Shown: positions 17,995 through 27,752, counted from the stretch's first letter. The stretch: 64,000 nt of DNA from Ignavibacteria bacterium (GCA_947459425.1 CANHDJ010000012.1:1-64000); one strand, 5' to 3'. Notes: generated from the letters alone by a model not told the origin. Numbers and translations: made by a program.

Positions 17995-20301
17995 ATGAAA
18001 ACGCCAAACGCAAACTCATTTCAAGCAATCGTACTGCTCATCATTACGCTTTTCGCAAGCAATATTGCATTTGCTCAACTCACGCAGGTTACAGGCTTCG
18101 GTTCTAATCCCGGGGCGTTGAATATGTTCAAATTCGTTCCGGCAAATATCCCCGCCAATGCGCCGCTTGTGGTGGTGTTGCACGGTTGCACACAGACTGC
18201 CTCGCAATACGCTACCGAAACAGGTTGGAATGCGCTTGCCAACACGTATAAATTTTATGTGGTCTATGCCGAACAAAGCAGTTCCAATAATTCTTCACGA
18301 TGCTTTAATTGGTTTGAAAATGGCGATATTACTCGCGGTCAGGGCGAGGCACTTTCGATTAAGCAAATGACCGATAACATGAAAGCAAATCACTCCATTG
18401 ATGCAGGTAAAGTCTTCGTAACGGGCTTGTCTGCCGGAGGCGCGATGACCGCAGTGATGTGTGCGACGTACCCCGACGTGTTTCGTGCAGGTGCGGTGAT
18501 GGCGGGGCTGCCATATCGTGCTGGCATTGGCTCCAGTGCTGCGTTTCAGGCGATGAGTCCGGGCGTGGACAGAACGCCTCAGCAATGGGGAGATTTAGTG
18601 CGGAATCAAAATCCTTCTTTTGCAGGTACATGGCCCCGGATGTCAGTTTTTCATGGCTCAAGTGATTTTACGGTGCGCCCGATGAATATGACCGAAGTAG
18701 CCGACCAATGGACAAACGTGAATGGTGCGGATGCCACCGCAGACCAGACCACAACAGCGTTTGACGGTGTACCCGATATTACGCGCCGCGTCTATAACAA
18801 TTCCAGCAGTCAGCCTGTCGTGATTACCTACGATATTGCAGGAATGGGACACGCTATTGCTGTTGACCCCGGAACAGGCGTAAAACAAGGCGGAGCAACG
18901 GGTGGATATTCGGTAGATGAAAATTTCTACTCGTCGTACTGGGCAGCAGAATTTTTCGGAATTTTGAACACAGCCCCCCCAACTCCTCCCGCAGCACCGT
19001 CAAATCTCACTGCAACGGCAAGTTCAAGCTCGCAAATCAATCTCACGTGGACGGACAATGCAAGCGATGAAAGTGGTTATGTTGTGGAGCGCTCCGCAAC
19101 GTCGGGAAGCGGTTTTACCAGCATAACCACACTTGGCGCAAATGCGACTTCCTTTAGCAATACCGCGCTTACGGCAAGCACAACGTATTTTTATCGGGTT
19201 CGCGCCACGAATGCTGCTGGAAGTTCTGCCAATAGCAATGAAGCCAGCGCAACGACGCAAGCCGTACCGTCGAATCCTCCGACAGCACCTTCAAACCTCG
19301 TTGCAACCGCTACATCAAGCTCGCAAATCAACCTTACGTGGACGGATAACGCAAGTGATGAAACAGGCTATGTTGTGGAGCGTTCTGCAACGTCGGGAAG
19401 CGGTTTTACGAGTATTGCCACGCTTGGTGCAAATGCGACTTCCTTTAGCAACACGGGACTAACGGCAAGCACGACGTATGTTTATCGTGTTCGTGCGACA
19501 AATGCGGCAGGAAGTTCTGCCAATAGCAACGAAGCAAGCGCGACAACACAAGCATCTGCACCACCTTCGAGCTATACCATCCAGCAGCCAAACGGAACAA
19601 CATTTATCACAACATTGGCGAACGATAACACTGCACAATCCTTTACTTCACTGACGGCGGGAACAATTACCAGCGTAGAATTTCGTTTGCAACAAACCAC
19701 CACGAACACCGGATTGCGTATCTTTGCGGGGAATACCGTTTCGGGAACGCCTTTATATCAGCAAAGCGGCATGAATCTTGGCTCCGGCTGGCGGACAATT
19801 TCGCTCTCTACTCCTTTTGCCGTCTCAGCCAACACACAATACACCATTCAACTCACTCGCGCTTCGATAAACTATACGCCGTCGAATGCCTACGCGGGTG
19901 GGAATTTTTGGTACAATGCTATTTCCTACACCACATTTGATGCGGCGTTTCGGGTGAATATCTCAACGCAAGGCGGCGGCGGTGGTGGAGGCTTGCAAAG
20001 TGCTGATGAAATCGCACCAATCCTTGTCGCAGAAAAGCAAGAAGAGCTTGCTCCACAGTCTTCCGAATGGCTTCTCTATCCCAATCCGGCAAACGATGTC
20101 GTGAGTATCATTAGCCCCAGAAGCGCACAGCAAAAGCATTTGGCGGTGTATGACCTTTTGGGCAAAGAAATGATGTCGGTAGAATTGCGCGGAGAGCTAC
20201 AAACCGTGAACTGTGCGCAATTACCCGCAGGCGTATATTCTGTGCGCCTTAGCGACGAAAAGAGCGTGGTTGTGAAAAAATTAGTCATTCACGGGCGATA
20301 A
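17995..20301 (+). CDS. Secreted PHB depolymerase/esterase with two FN3 domains and T9SS signal
   Basis: A 768-residue exported hydrolase. The signal peptide ends near AFAQ (28). The catalytic domain (about 35-325) is of the PHB-depolymerase esterase family: VVLHGCTQ (59-66), nucleophile Ser146 in GLSAGG, Asp224 and His286. Two fibronectin III domains (about 332-423 and 426-518) are nearly identical to each other. A beta-rich domain (about 525-650, possibly substrate binding) follows, then a Gly linker and a Por-type sorting domain starting LLYPNPANDVV and ending KKLVIHGR. This is the layout of extracellular polymer-degrading enzymes, with T9SS replacing type II export. Feruloyl or acetylxylan esterases share the catalytic family, but the locus favours PHB. 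Confidence 0.85.
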   Translation: MKTPNANSFQAIVLLIITLFASNIAFAQLTQVTGFGSNPGALNMFKFVPANIPANAPLVVVLHGCTQTASQYATETGWNALANTYKFYVVYAEQSSSNNSSRCFNWFENGDITRGQGEALSIKQMTDNMKANHSIDAGKVFVTGLSAGGAMTAVMCATYPDVFRAGAVMAGLPYRAGIGSSAAFQAMSPGVDRTPQQWGDLVRNQNPSFAGTWPRMSVFHGSSDFTVRPMNMTEVADQWTNVNGADATADQTTTAFDGVPDITRRVYNNSSSQPVVITYDIAGMGHAIAVDPGTGVKQGGATGGYSVDENFYSSYWAAEFFGILNTAPPTPPAAPSNLTATASSSSQINLTWTDNASDESGYVVERSATSGSGFTSITTLGANATSFSNTALTASTTYFYRVRATNAAGSSANSNEASATTQAVPSNPPTAPSNLVATATSSSQINLTWTDNASDETGYVVERSATSGSGFTSIATLGANATSFSNTGLTASTTYVYRVRATNAAGSSANSNEASATTQASAPPSSYTIQQPNGTTFITTLANDNTAQSFTSLTAGTITSVEFRLQQTTTNTGLRIFAGNTVSGTPLYQQSGMNLGSGWRTISLSTPFAVSANTQYTIQLTRASINYTPSNAYAGGNFWYNAISYTTFDAAFRVNISTQGGGGGGGLQSADEIAPILVAEKQEELAPQSSEWLLYPNPANDVVSIISPRSAQQKHLAVYDLLGKEMMSVELRGELQTVNCAQLPAGVYSVRLSDEKSVVVKKLVIHGR

Positions 20302-20358
20302 TGCTTGTAGTTTGAACATTGATATCAAGCAAACTTTTTCACTCATTTACTCCGAACC

Positions 20359-21390
20359 ATGCAGAAACACACGCTCCAAACCACGCCCCTTCGGGTGCAT
20401 TACCGCACAAACGGCTCTACAACAGGCACTCCCGTACTGCTCATTCACGGGAATGTTTCTTCGTCGGTCTTTTTTGAAGAGTTGATTGATGCTTTGCCGC
20501 CGTCGCTCTACGTGGTTGCGCCGGATTTACGCGGCTATGGCGAGACAGAGGCTCTGGCACTTGATGCAACGCGGGGGCTGGGCGATTGGGCGGATGACAT
20601 TCATGCGTTGGTGGAAGCACTTGGTTGGCAGAAATTTCATTTGCTGGGATGGTCGCTGGGGGCGGGCGTTGCGATGCAATACGCGATTGACCACAGCGAC
20701 CGCCTTCTCAGCTTGACGCTGGAAAGCGCGATGTCGCCCTTTGGTTTCGGTGGAACGAAAGATGCAGCAGGAACGCCAACGTTTGCAGATTTTGCGGGTT
20801 CGGGTGGAGGCACGGCAAATCCTGAATTTACCAATCGTTTGGCATCGGGCGACACCAGCGAAGAAGACCCGAATAGTCCGCGCAATGTGATGAACACGTT
20901 TTACTTCAAGCCGCCCTTTCGTGCGCCGAAAGACCGCGAAGATGCTTATGTTGGCGGTATGCTTTCCACAAAAACAGGCGAAGGCTTTTATCCGGGTGAT
21001 TTGACCACTTCTGAGAATTGGCCCACTCTTGCTCCCGGCACCAAAGGCATCAATAACACGATTTCACCGAAATACTGCAACCTGAAAACGTTTGCAAACA
21101 TTGCCCACAAGCCGCGTGTACTCTGGATTCGCGGCGCAGACGACCAAATCGTTTCCGATACCTCGCTGTTTGATTTTGGGTACTTGGGTCAATTAGGCTT
21201 TGTTCCGGGGTATCCGGGAGCGGAAATCTATCCTGCGCAGCCGATGGTAAGCCAGCTTCGAGCGGTTTTGGACGCATACACCGGTAATGGCGGCTCGTAC
21301 AAAGAACTCGTTTGGTCGGAGTGTGGGCATTCGCCGCATATCGAAAAAGCCGCAGAGTTTCTTGCTGCCGTGAAGGAATTTTGGTCGTAA
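20359..21390 (+). CDS. Alpha/beta hydrolase, cytoplasmic copy
   Basis: A 343-residue esterase-like hydrolase with no signal peptide. Motifs: LLIHGN (27-32), PDLRGYG, nucleophile Ser99 in GWSLGAG, Asp in RGADDQIV (about 262) and His324 in ECGHSPHIEK. It is a paralogue of the next gene, sharing FGFGGTKD...GTP, PGYPG and CGHSPHIEK-type blocks, but the partner is exported. Fifty-seven bases separate it from the PHB depolymerase. Hydrolysis of 3-hydroxyacid dimers or oligomers inside the cell is a plausible role; no substrate can be read directly. Confidence 0.82.
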   Translation: MQKHTLQTTPLRVHYRTNGSTTGTPVLLIHGNVSSSVFFEELIDALPPSLYVVAPDLRGYGETEALALDATRGLGDWADDIHALVEALGWQKFHLLGWSLGAGVAMQYAIDHSDRLLSLTLESAMSPFGFGGTKDAAGTPTFADFAGSGGGTANPEFTNRLASGDTSEEDPNSPRNVMNTFYFKPPFRAPKDREDAYVGGMLSTKTGEGFYPGDLTTSENWPTLAPGTKGINNTISPKYCNLKTFANIAHKPRVLWIRGADDQIVSDTSLFDFGYLGQLGFVPGYPGAEIYPAQPMVSQLRAVLDAYTGNGGSYKELVWSECGHSPHIEKAAEFLAAVKEFWS

Positions 21391-21416
21391 TACTCGATTT
21401 TTTTGAAAGAAAAACC

Positions 21417-22595
21417 ATGAAAGCCGCATCAAAACTTCTGTTTATCGTTGCTATGGCAATTCCGATGCTCCAAAAAATCGTGATACAGCCGCACACCCTT
21501 CACGCTCAGGAAACACCTCAAAAACAGGAAATACCTGTGATGCAAGGTATTCGAGCGGAGCGCATTACCACAAGCCGCATCACAACGCGCGTCCTGTTCT
21601 CCGGGGAAACTAGTGGGATTCCTGTTATGTTTTTGCATGGGAATCTTTCCTCTGCTACGTGGTGGGAGGAGACGATGTTGGCTTTGCCAAAAGGTTTTCG
21701 TGGTATTGCGCCTGATTTACGCGGCTTTGGCAGCGCGGACACGAGCAAATACGTGAATGCACGGCGCGGCGCGGGTGATTGGGCGGATGACCTCATTGCG
21801 CTCATGGATAAACTCGGTATTGCCAAAGCGCATATTGTCGGGCATTCGCTCGGCGGGTACGTGGTTTGGCGCATGATGGCTGATTATCCTGAGCGTTTGC
21901 TTTCGGTAACGCTTGTTGCGCCGGGTTCGCCGTTTGGTTTTGGCGGAACAAAAGACACACTCGGAACGCCGTGTTACAGCGATTTTGCGGGAACGGGAAG
22001 CGGTCTGGCGAATAAACTGCTCATCAAAGCAATCAAAGACGGTGACCGCTCGACGAACTCCCTTTTTACGCCGCGTTCAGCATTGCGGAATGTTGTTTTG
22101 AAAGCACCCTTTGTTCCGAAGCGCGAAGAGGAATTACTTTCGTCCATGATGAGCGTTCATCTAGGCGAGAAAGCGCTTCCGGGCGATGCCGCACCAAGCA
22201 AGAACTGGACAGGTTTTGCGCCCGGCGAATGGGGTGCTGTCAATGCACTTTCACCAAAATATGCGGGCGGCATGGCGGACAAACTTGTGCAAGCAAAAGT
22301 GAAAGTATCAGTTTTGTGGATTCGCGGTAAAGATGACCTTGCTGTCAATAACAATGCGGCTTCTGATGTCGGAACGCTCGGCGCACGAGGTTTTATCCCG
22401 AATTATCCCGGCAAAGACGTGTTTCCTCCTCAACCAATGCTCGACCAAACCCGCACCGTGCTTGAGCGGTACAAGCATTCAGGCGACTCCTACAAGGAAG
22501 TCGTGTTGGAAAATTGCGGACACACGCCCTATATCGAAAAACCGCAGGAATTTAACGAGGTTTTTCATGCACATTTGCTCAGAACGCAGAAATAA
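21417..22595 (+). CDS. Alpha/beta hydrolase, exported copy
   Basis: A 392-residue paralogue of the upstream gene with a signal peptide (hydrophobic LLFIVAMAIPMLQKIVI, then HTLHAQ). Motifs: MFLHGN, PDLRGFG, Ser nucleophile in GHSLGG, Asp in GKDDLAV and His in ENCGHTPYIEK. ATG 21417 lies 26 bases after the upstream stop, so the two genes are probably one transcript. A periplasmic or secreted counterpart acting on the same class of ester is inferred from the pairing. Confidence 0.82.
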   Translation: MKAASKLLFIVAMAIPMLQKIVIQPHTLHAQETPQKQEIPVMQGIRAERITTSRITTRVLFSGETSGIPVMFLHGNLSSATWWEETMLALPKGFRGIAPDLRGFGSADTSKYVNARRGAGDWADDLIALMDKLGIAKAHIVGHSLGGYVVWRMMADYPERLLSVTLVAPGSPFGFGGTKDTLGTPCYSDFAGTGSGLANKLLIKAIKDGDRSTNSLFTPRSALRNVVLKAPFVPKREEELLSSMMSVHLGEKALPGDAAPSKNWTGFAPGEWGAVNALSPKYAGGMADKLVQAKVKVSVLWIRGKDDLAVNNNAASDVGTLGARGFIPNYPGKDVFPPQPMLDQTRTVLERYKHSGDSYKEVVLENCGHTPYIEKPQEFNEVFHAHLLRTQK

Positions 22596-22652
22596 CGACT
22601 TTTCAGACCATTTCTTTTTACCATTTTTTTTTACACTTTTGGAGAACCTTCC

Positions 22653-23204
22653 ATGAAACGTTTTCTTTCTCTCGCTCTAACTGCGTGTGTTGCAGTTTGG
22701 ATGGTGTCTTGTGCGGCAGGTACAGACACGGGTAACAACAACAATCAACAAAACGACGCAACAGGCGGGCTGGTCGGTACGTGGGTTTCGGCAGGTCAAG
22801 ATGTCGCGCCACTGCTTAAAATTCCGCTTATTGCTTCTGACTCAATTACGGCTAATTTTAATGCACAAGGTGGTTATAGTGTAACATCGTATTCCGCTCG
22901 CAATGGCAACATAAGCTATACGGGTTCATACACTGTGGCTAAAAGCACAAAAGATACGCTTGGTGCGACAATTTATACCATTGATATTCGCCAAGCAACA
23001 CCAGGAATAGCGCGTGTTCAAGGAATTTATGTTGTACAAACATCAGTCTCACCCGCACGAATGCTCTATGAAGTAGTTCAGGTTGAATCTCCGGCTGGCA
23101 CTCCTCCGACCGTTGCCAGTGGTTTTGGGACATCGAAAGATGTAACTGGTAGAGTGCTTGCTGCTTTAGGTTTATCGAATGTTCAAGTTTTCCGCAAACG
23201 CTAA
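22653..23204 (+). CDS. Small lipoprotein of unknown function
   Basis: A 183-residue lipoprotein: signal peptide with lipobox MVSC (Cys20), an Asn/Gln-rich linker (about 27-36), then a beta-rich domain beginning LVGTWVS, the opening typical of lipocalin-like or extracellular ligand-binding domains. The leader TTTTGGAGAACC before its ATG is repeated in front of the alpha/beta hydrolase at 25134, which suggests a shared 5' segment. It lies 57 bases after the exported hydrolase and is followed by a strong terminator. I do not recognise a family. Confidence 0.75.
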   Translation: MKRFLSLALTACVAVWMVSCAAGTDTGNNNNQQNDATGGLVGTWVSAGQDVAPLLKIPLIASDSITANFNAQGGYSVTSYSARNGNISYTGSYTVAKSTKDTLGATIYTIDIRQATPGIARVQGIYVVQTSVSPARMLYEVVQVESPAGTPPTVASGFGTSKDVTGRVLAALGLSNVQVFRKR

Positions 23205-23220
23205 ACCCTTACTCTCCTTC

Positions 23221-23272
23221 AAGCCCGCAAGAAACCACCGTTCTTCAACGCTTGCGGGCTTTTGTTTTTTTT
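23221..23272 (+). terminator. Strong intrinsic terminator
   Basis: Perfect 11-bp stem AAGCCCGCAAG / CTTGCGGGCTT with a 19-base loop, followed by TTGTTTTTTTT. It ends the hydrolase-lipoprotein transcript. Confidence 0.9.
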
Positions 23273-23308
23273 AGGTCAATTTTTTTGAAGCATTTTTTCG
23301 GAGGCGTA

Positions 23309-25084
23309 ATGCGTCGTTTTTTCTACCCTTTGTCATTGAGTGTTGTCATTCTTTCTCATTTGCTCATAAGCCCGATTGCAAGCCACGCGCAAGCAATTTC
23401 GGAAGGTTTGGGAACGGGGCGGGGGATGCGACTTTCTCCTGAAACAACGCTGATTCCTCCCGCGATGCGTCCTCAGTCAGAGCAGTTTTACCCTTTGACC
23501 GACGTGGAGCAAAAGCAGATAGTCAATTCGGCTCTCGTGAGTGGGGATTCTTTACTGGCGCAGTTTTCTTTGACCAAAGCCGCACCGAAAGAGCATCCAC
23601 GCGAGTTTCAGTTTTTGGCGTTTTACTACACACAAGCCGTTGCTTCCAGTGTGTACAGCGCGAATCCCTTCACGGGCGAAGTGCTGGGGCGGCTTTTCGG
23701 GGAGAATCAATCAAAAACCACGCCCGGTTCTGCGCTCTACATGGAGCAGCGTATTTTGCCGTTTTTCATCTACCAACCGAAACTTTTCGACGGACGCGCC
23801 ATTTTGCGGGCTGCTTTCGAGATTGATTGGACGTGGGGCGATGAATCGTACCTCGTGGGCGGCAATCGCGGCGGGGCTTTTAACGGCGGGCGGGTGAATA
23901 TCCAAACGCAGAATATCGAATTGGAGCTGCTTCCGGGCGATAATTGGACAATCAATATCGGGCTGCAACGCCTTTTCGACACGCAGTACAATCCCTACCG
24001 CACCTTTGCCAATACCATGCTCCAAACCGGATACCGCCTTGCGTTTTGGGGAAGCCATGCAACGGGAATTACGGTGAGAAAAGATGAAGATTACTGGCGC
24101 TTGAAAACAGGGTATTACGTGCTGTACGCCCGTGAACCCGAACAGCGCAACGGTGTGTCGCTTTTTGAAGCAAATGCGGAATTTGACCTCACTTCGGAAT
24201 GGCGACAGGGCTTCTCGGCGTGGTATTTGATGGACAAGGCAAACGGGCAAGCGGGCATACCGACGATTAACGAAGGTTTGTCCAGTCCGCTCACGGAGTG
24301 GAATGGCACGTTTCGTTTTCGCTTTCCGTTTACCAATTCTGCTGATTTGAATAATCGCTACGAAGCCGATATTTTCTGGCTTGGCACCTACGGCAGCTAC
24401 AATCCCGAATTTCAAAACGGGCGTTTGGGCGGTTCGATGTTTGCGATTGCGAATCTTGGCACGGCGTATATGTTCGACCAAGGCGCGTGGCAAAAAGGCG
24501 CGGATATTTTCGGGTATGCACTCAACGGGCGCGTGGGCTACCGCTACGGGCAAACGCAGGACGACCTTGTGCAGATTGATGTGCTGTACAGTTCCGGCGA
24601 TGCAAACGGTCTGAACGACAAGCAGTATTCGGGCGTAATTACGGGCAATACGTGGGGTTTTCCGGGTTCGATTTTCGTCGGACACGGCGCGTATTTAGTC
24701 TTTCCGCATGGCAACGTCGTGAATCGTTTTATCGGCGCGGTGAGCGATTTGTCGAATTTAGGCTACGGCGTAACGGGCGGTATTTTCAACGTCAGCAACG
24801 ATATTATTCCGCACAAACTTTCTGCGCGACTTGGCGCGGCTGCGGCGTTTTCCAACGTCAATCCTCCACGCGGTGCATCCACGCAGCCGATTGATAATTT
24901 CATCGGTTGGGAAACGAATGCCCGCTTGATCTATCAACTGGGCGTGTTTATGAGTCTTGAGTTTCATGCGGCGTATATGTGGCTTGGTAACTATTACAAC
25001 AGCCCGCGAGTGAATGGTGATTCGCCTACAAAGCCCGTGAATCCTTGGACGACGTTTCTTGCTTTTCGCTGGTTGATGTTTTGA
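23309..25084 (+). CDS. Outer-membrane beta-barrel protein, porin-like
   Basis: A 591-residue exported protein. GGAGG stands just before ATG 23309. The signal peptide ends near ASHAQ (28). The body is a series of alternating, aromatic-rich strands with turns such as WTWGDESYLVGGN and LEADIFW-like repeats, and it ends in Phe (RWLMF) as outer-membrane barrels do. There is no plug domain, so it is not a TonB receptor. It resembles alginate-export or carbohydrate porins only in general form. Position between the lipoprotein and an exported hydrolase suggests passage of oligomers; that is inference. Confidence 0.7.
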   Translation: MRRFFYPLSLSVVILSHLLISPIASHAQAISEGLGTGRGMRLSPETTLIPPAMRPQSEQFYPLTDVEQKQIVNSALVSGDSLLAQFSLTKAAPKEHPREFQFLAFYYTQAVASSVYSANPFTGEVLGRLFGENQSKTTPGSALYMEQRILPFFIYQPKLFDGRAILRAAFEIDWTWGDESYLVGGNRGGAFNGGRVNIQTQNIELELLPGDNWTINIGLQRLFDTQYNPYRTFANTMLQTGYRLAFWGSHATGITVRKDEDYWRLKTGYYVLYAREPEQRNGVSLFEANAEFDLTSEWRQGFSAWYLMDKANGQAGIPTINEGLSSPLTEWNGTFRFRFPFTNSADLNNRYEADIFWLGTYGSYNPEFQNGRLGGSMFAIANLGTAYMFDQGAWQKGADIFGYALNGRVGYRYGQTQDDLVQIDVLYSSGDANGLNDKQYSGVITGNTWGFPGSIFVGHGAYLVFPHGNVVNRFIGAVSDLSNLGYGVTGGIFNVSNDIIPHKLSARLGAAAAFSNVNPPRGASTQPIDNFIGWETNARLIYQLGVFMSLEFHAAYMWLGNYYNSPRVNGDSPTKPVNPWTTFLAFRWLMF

Positions 25085-25133
25085 TGACCCTTCTTTCACG
25101 CTTTTTTCGCAATTGTCTTTTGGAGAACCCCCA

Positions 25134-26120
25134 ATGAACCGCTTATCACACTCTCTTGTTGTTTTTTGTATGCTTTTTGGAATAGGATTTTGGGTAAAAT
25201 TGTTGTTTTCGCCGGAACGTGCCGCAGCGCAAGAGACTATGCGCGAGAAAACGGAATTTCAGGATTTAGACTATCCGTTTCCAACGAAAACGATGGAACT
25301 TTCGGGCGGAGTACGCCTTGCATACACGGATGAAGGCGCAAGTACAGCGCGTGAGACGATTATTTTCATTCACGGCTTGGGATCGTATCTTCCAGCGTGG
25401 AAGCGGAATGTGGAGGCATTGCGCTCGGAGTATCGCTGCATTGCGATTGATTTGCCCGGCTATGGAAAATCCTCGAAAGGCGAATATCCGATTTCGATGA
25501 GTTTTTATGCGGATGTGGTTGCGGAATTTATCGGGAAACTTGGTCTGCAAAGCGCGATTTTATGCGGTCATTCGATGGGCGGACAAATTTCGATGACGGT
25601 TGCGCTGAAGCATCCGCAGAAGGTGAAAAAGCTGATTCTCTGCGCTCCGGCGGGATTTGAGGCGTTTTCGGAAGGGGAAAAACAGTGGTTCCGCGAGGTG
25701 GTAACGGCGCAGGGTGTACGTCTTACGCCTCCGGCACAGATTCGGACGAATCTCATGGGCAATTTTTACACGATGCCGCCTGATGCGGAGTTTATGATTA
25801 CGGACCGCATTTTGATGCGCGGGATGAAGCAGTTTGATTGGTATTGTTGGACGATTGTAAAGTCTGTGCAAGCAATGGTGAATGAGCCTGTTGTGGAGCG
25901 CTTGCATCAAATTCAGCAGCCGACGCTGATTCTTTACGGCGAGAATGATAATCTCATTCCGAATCCTTTTTTGCATGGTGGAAAAACGGAAAGTGTTGCG
26001 AAGGTGGGAGCATCGAAAATTCCGACGAATAAACTGGTCATCGTGCCGCGCTGCGGTCATTTCGTGCAGTTCGACCAATCAGAGTTGGTGAATGAGGAAA
26101 TACGGGGGTTTTTGCGGTAA
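25134..26120 (+). CDS. Exported alpha/beta hydrolase
   Basis: A 328-residue hydrolase. The N-terminus has a hydrophobic segment (about 7-26) and AAAQ, a signal peptide or anchor. Motifs: IIFIHGLG, LPGYGKSS, Ser nucleophile in CGHSMGGQ, Asp in YGENDNLIP and His in RCGHFVQFDQ. It is less related to the two tandem hydrolases than they are to each other. It is 49 bases after the barrel gene and shares the TTTTGGAGAACC leader with the lipoprotein at 22653. It closes the run of same-strand genes of the PHA region. Substrate unknown. Confidence 0.82.
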   Translation: MNRLSHSLVVFCMLFGIGFWVKLLFSPERAAAQETMREKTEFQDLDYPFPTKTMELSGGVRLAYTDEGASTARETIIFIHGLGSYLPAWKRNVEALRSEYRCIAIDLPGYGKSSKGEYPISMSFYADVVAEFIGKLGLQSAILCGHSMGGQISMTVALKHPQKVKKLILCAPAGFEAFSEGEKQWFREVVTAQGVRLTPPAQIRTNLMGNFYTMPPDAEFMITDRILMRGMKQFDWYCWTIVKSVQAMVNEPVVERLHQIQQPTLILYGENDNLIPNPFLHGGKTESVAKVGASKIPTNKLVIVPRCGHFVQFDQSELVNEEIRGFLR

Positions 26121-26396
26121 GGCTGTGGACACTCACTTATTAAAGATGCTTCGGGTCGCAGCAATTCTCGGTCTAAATCACAAAAAGTAAAAATTTAGCC
26201 GACTAAAATATTGTATCGTGAATGCGTACAGTTTTTTCTGATTGTATTTTTGGAGGCAATTTTCTCTAGCGAGCATCACACAAAGCGATTTTTGGGGAAT
26301 ATTGTTTACAACAAGAGCCTCTAAAGACCTTACAAAATCGTTTAGCAAATGCTGGTCGTTAGCCAACTTTTCACTTGCTATTTTTAGATTTAGGAC

Positions 26397-27752
26397 TTAC
26401 GAATTGCTGTGTAACTGGCTCTTCGACTGGCTTTCCAACGCTTCCCACCAATGCAGCGCCTCTTCCGCCAAGTGAAATGACCCCGCTATCAAAAGCGGTT
26501 CATTTCTCGCCAGCATTGCCCGGCAAGCCTCTGCTACGGAAGGATATGCCTCTGCGGACAAACCCAAGCCTAAAGCGGTTTGTACAATATCGCTGGCAGC
26601 GCGGGCGCGGGCAAAATCAAGCGTCGGCACATACAAATTCTGCACAACGGGCGCTAATGCTGCCAGCATCGTTTCGGCTTGTTTGTCCTGCATTGCCGTA
26701 AAAAGGACGTTCCAGCGCACAGCGTCGTAACCGCATCCCGTCAGGGTTTGAATCAGCATTGCCACACCGGAAGGGTTGTGCGCTACGTCCATCACAATTG
26801 GCGGCGTGGCGCGAAGAAGTTCGATGCGTCCGCGTAAGCCGCTATTGACGGAAATATTCTGCAAGCCGCTTCGGAACTGGTCGGGGGTGATGGGGAATTG
26901 GGAGTGAATATGCTCAAGCACCGCAAATGCCGTCAAAATATTTCGCGCTTGATGTGTCCCGCAAAGCCGTGATTCTACGCCGTGTAAGGTGTGTTTCGGC
27001 GACGAAAGCGCAATCTCCATCAAAAAATCCGATGAAAGCCGCGTAATACTGACGGCATACTGCTCATCCAACACGTGCAGAGGCGATTCTGTCTGCGCTG
27101 CATACTTTTCAAAAGTAGGACGCAAGATTTGACGAGGCTCGGCAACAATGCACGGCGCTCCACGCTTCATAATACCTGCTTTTTCGGAAGCAATCTCCGG
27201 CAGCGTTTCGCCCAAATATTCCGTGTGGTCGTAGTCAATGGATGTAATGGCTGTTATCAGAACATTACGGGGAGAAAGAATATTCGTCGCATCCAAACGC
27301 CCACCCAAACCTGTTTCTATCACCGCTACATCCACGTCGTTATCGGCAAAATGCCGAAATGCCAGTGCTGTTGCGGCTTCAAAGAACGTAGCATTTTCCG
27401 CCATCACAAGCGGCATCAAACGCTGCATCTGTCGCAATAGCTCATCATCGCTAATTTCCACGCCTCCGATACGAATCCGCTCATTAAAACGCAAAATATG
27501 CGGCGATGTGTACAAACCAACGCGAAAGCCCGCCTCGGTGAGTGCCGACGCAATGACCGATGAAACCGTCCCTTTGCCGTTTGTTCCGGCGATATGGATA
27601 GATGGAAAGCGGTCTTGCGGGTTGCCGAGTGCTTCCAGGAGTGATTGGATGCGGTGCAGCCCTGCTGAAGCGTGAAAACGCCGCAACGTGTAGAGTTCCT
27701 CCAAAATTTCATGGAGTGTTGAGGGGAGAATATGTGCAGAAATATTGCTCAT
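26397..27752 (-). CDS. folC: Folylpolyglutamate/dihydrofolate synthase FolC
   Basis: A 451-residue Mur-ligase-fold enzyme adding glutamate to folates. ATP loop IAGTNGKGTVSS (about 55-66), TSPHILRFNERI, DYDHTEYLG with the metal-binding region, and VAHNPSG in the C-terminal domain are all typical. ATG 27752 was chosen; a longer form from 27791 adds 13 residues. It is convergent with the PHA region; the 276-base gap between them (26121-26396) holds nothing I recognise. Confidence 0.92.
   Translation of the reverse strand: MSNISAHILPSTLHEILEELYTLRRFHASAGLHRIQSLLEALGNPQDRFPSIHIAGTNGKGTVSSVIASALTEAGFRVGLYTSPHILRFNERIRIGGVEISDDELLRQMQRLMPLVMAENATFFEAATALAFRHFADNDVDVAVIETGLGGRLDATNILSPRNVLITAITSIDYDHTEYLGETLPEIASEKAGIMKRGAPCIVAEPRQILRPTFEKYAAQTESPLHVLDEQYAVSITRLSSDFLMEIALSSPKHTLHGVESRLCGTHQARNILTAFAVLEHIHSQFPITPDQFRSGLQNISVNSGLRGRIELLRATPPIVMDVAHNPSGVAMLIQTLTGCGYDAVRWNVLFTAMQDKQAETMLAALAPVVQNLYVPTLDFARARAASDIVQTALGLGLSAEAYPSVAEACRAMLARNEPLLIAGSFHLAEEALHWWEALESQSKSQLHSNS

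Noticed and set aside
20310-20340. GTTTGA ... TCAAGC resembling the PHA-locus palindrome
   Set aside because: Spacing is nine bases and the right half-site differs; it does not fit the 6-base-spaced pattern.
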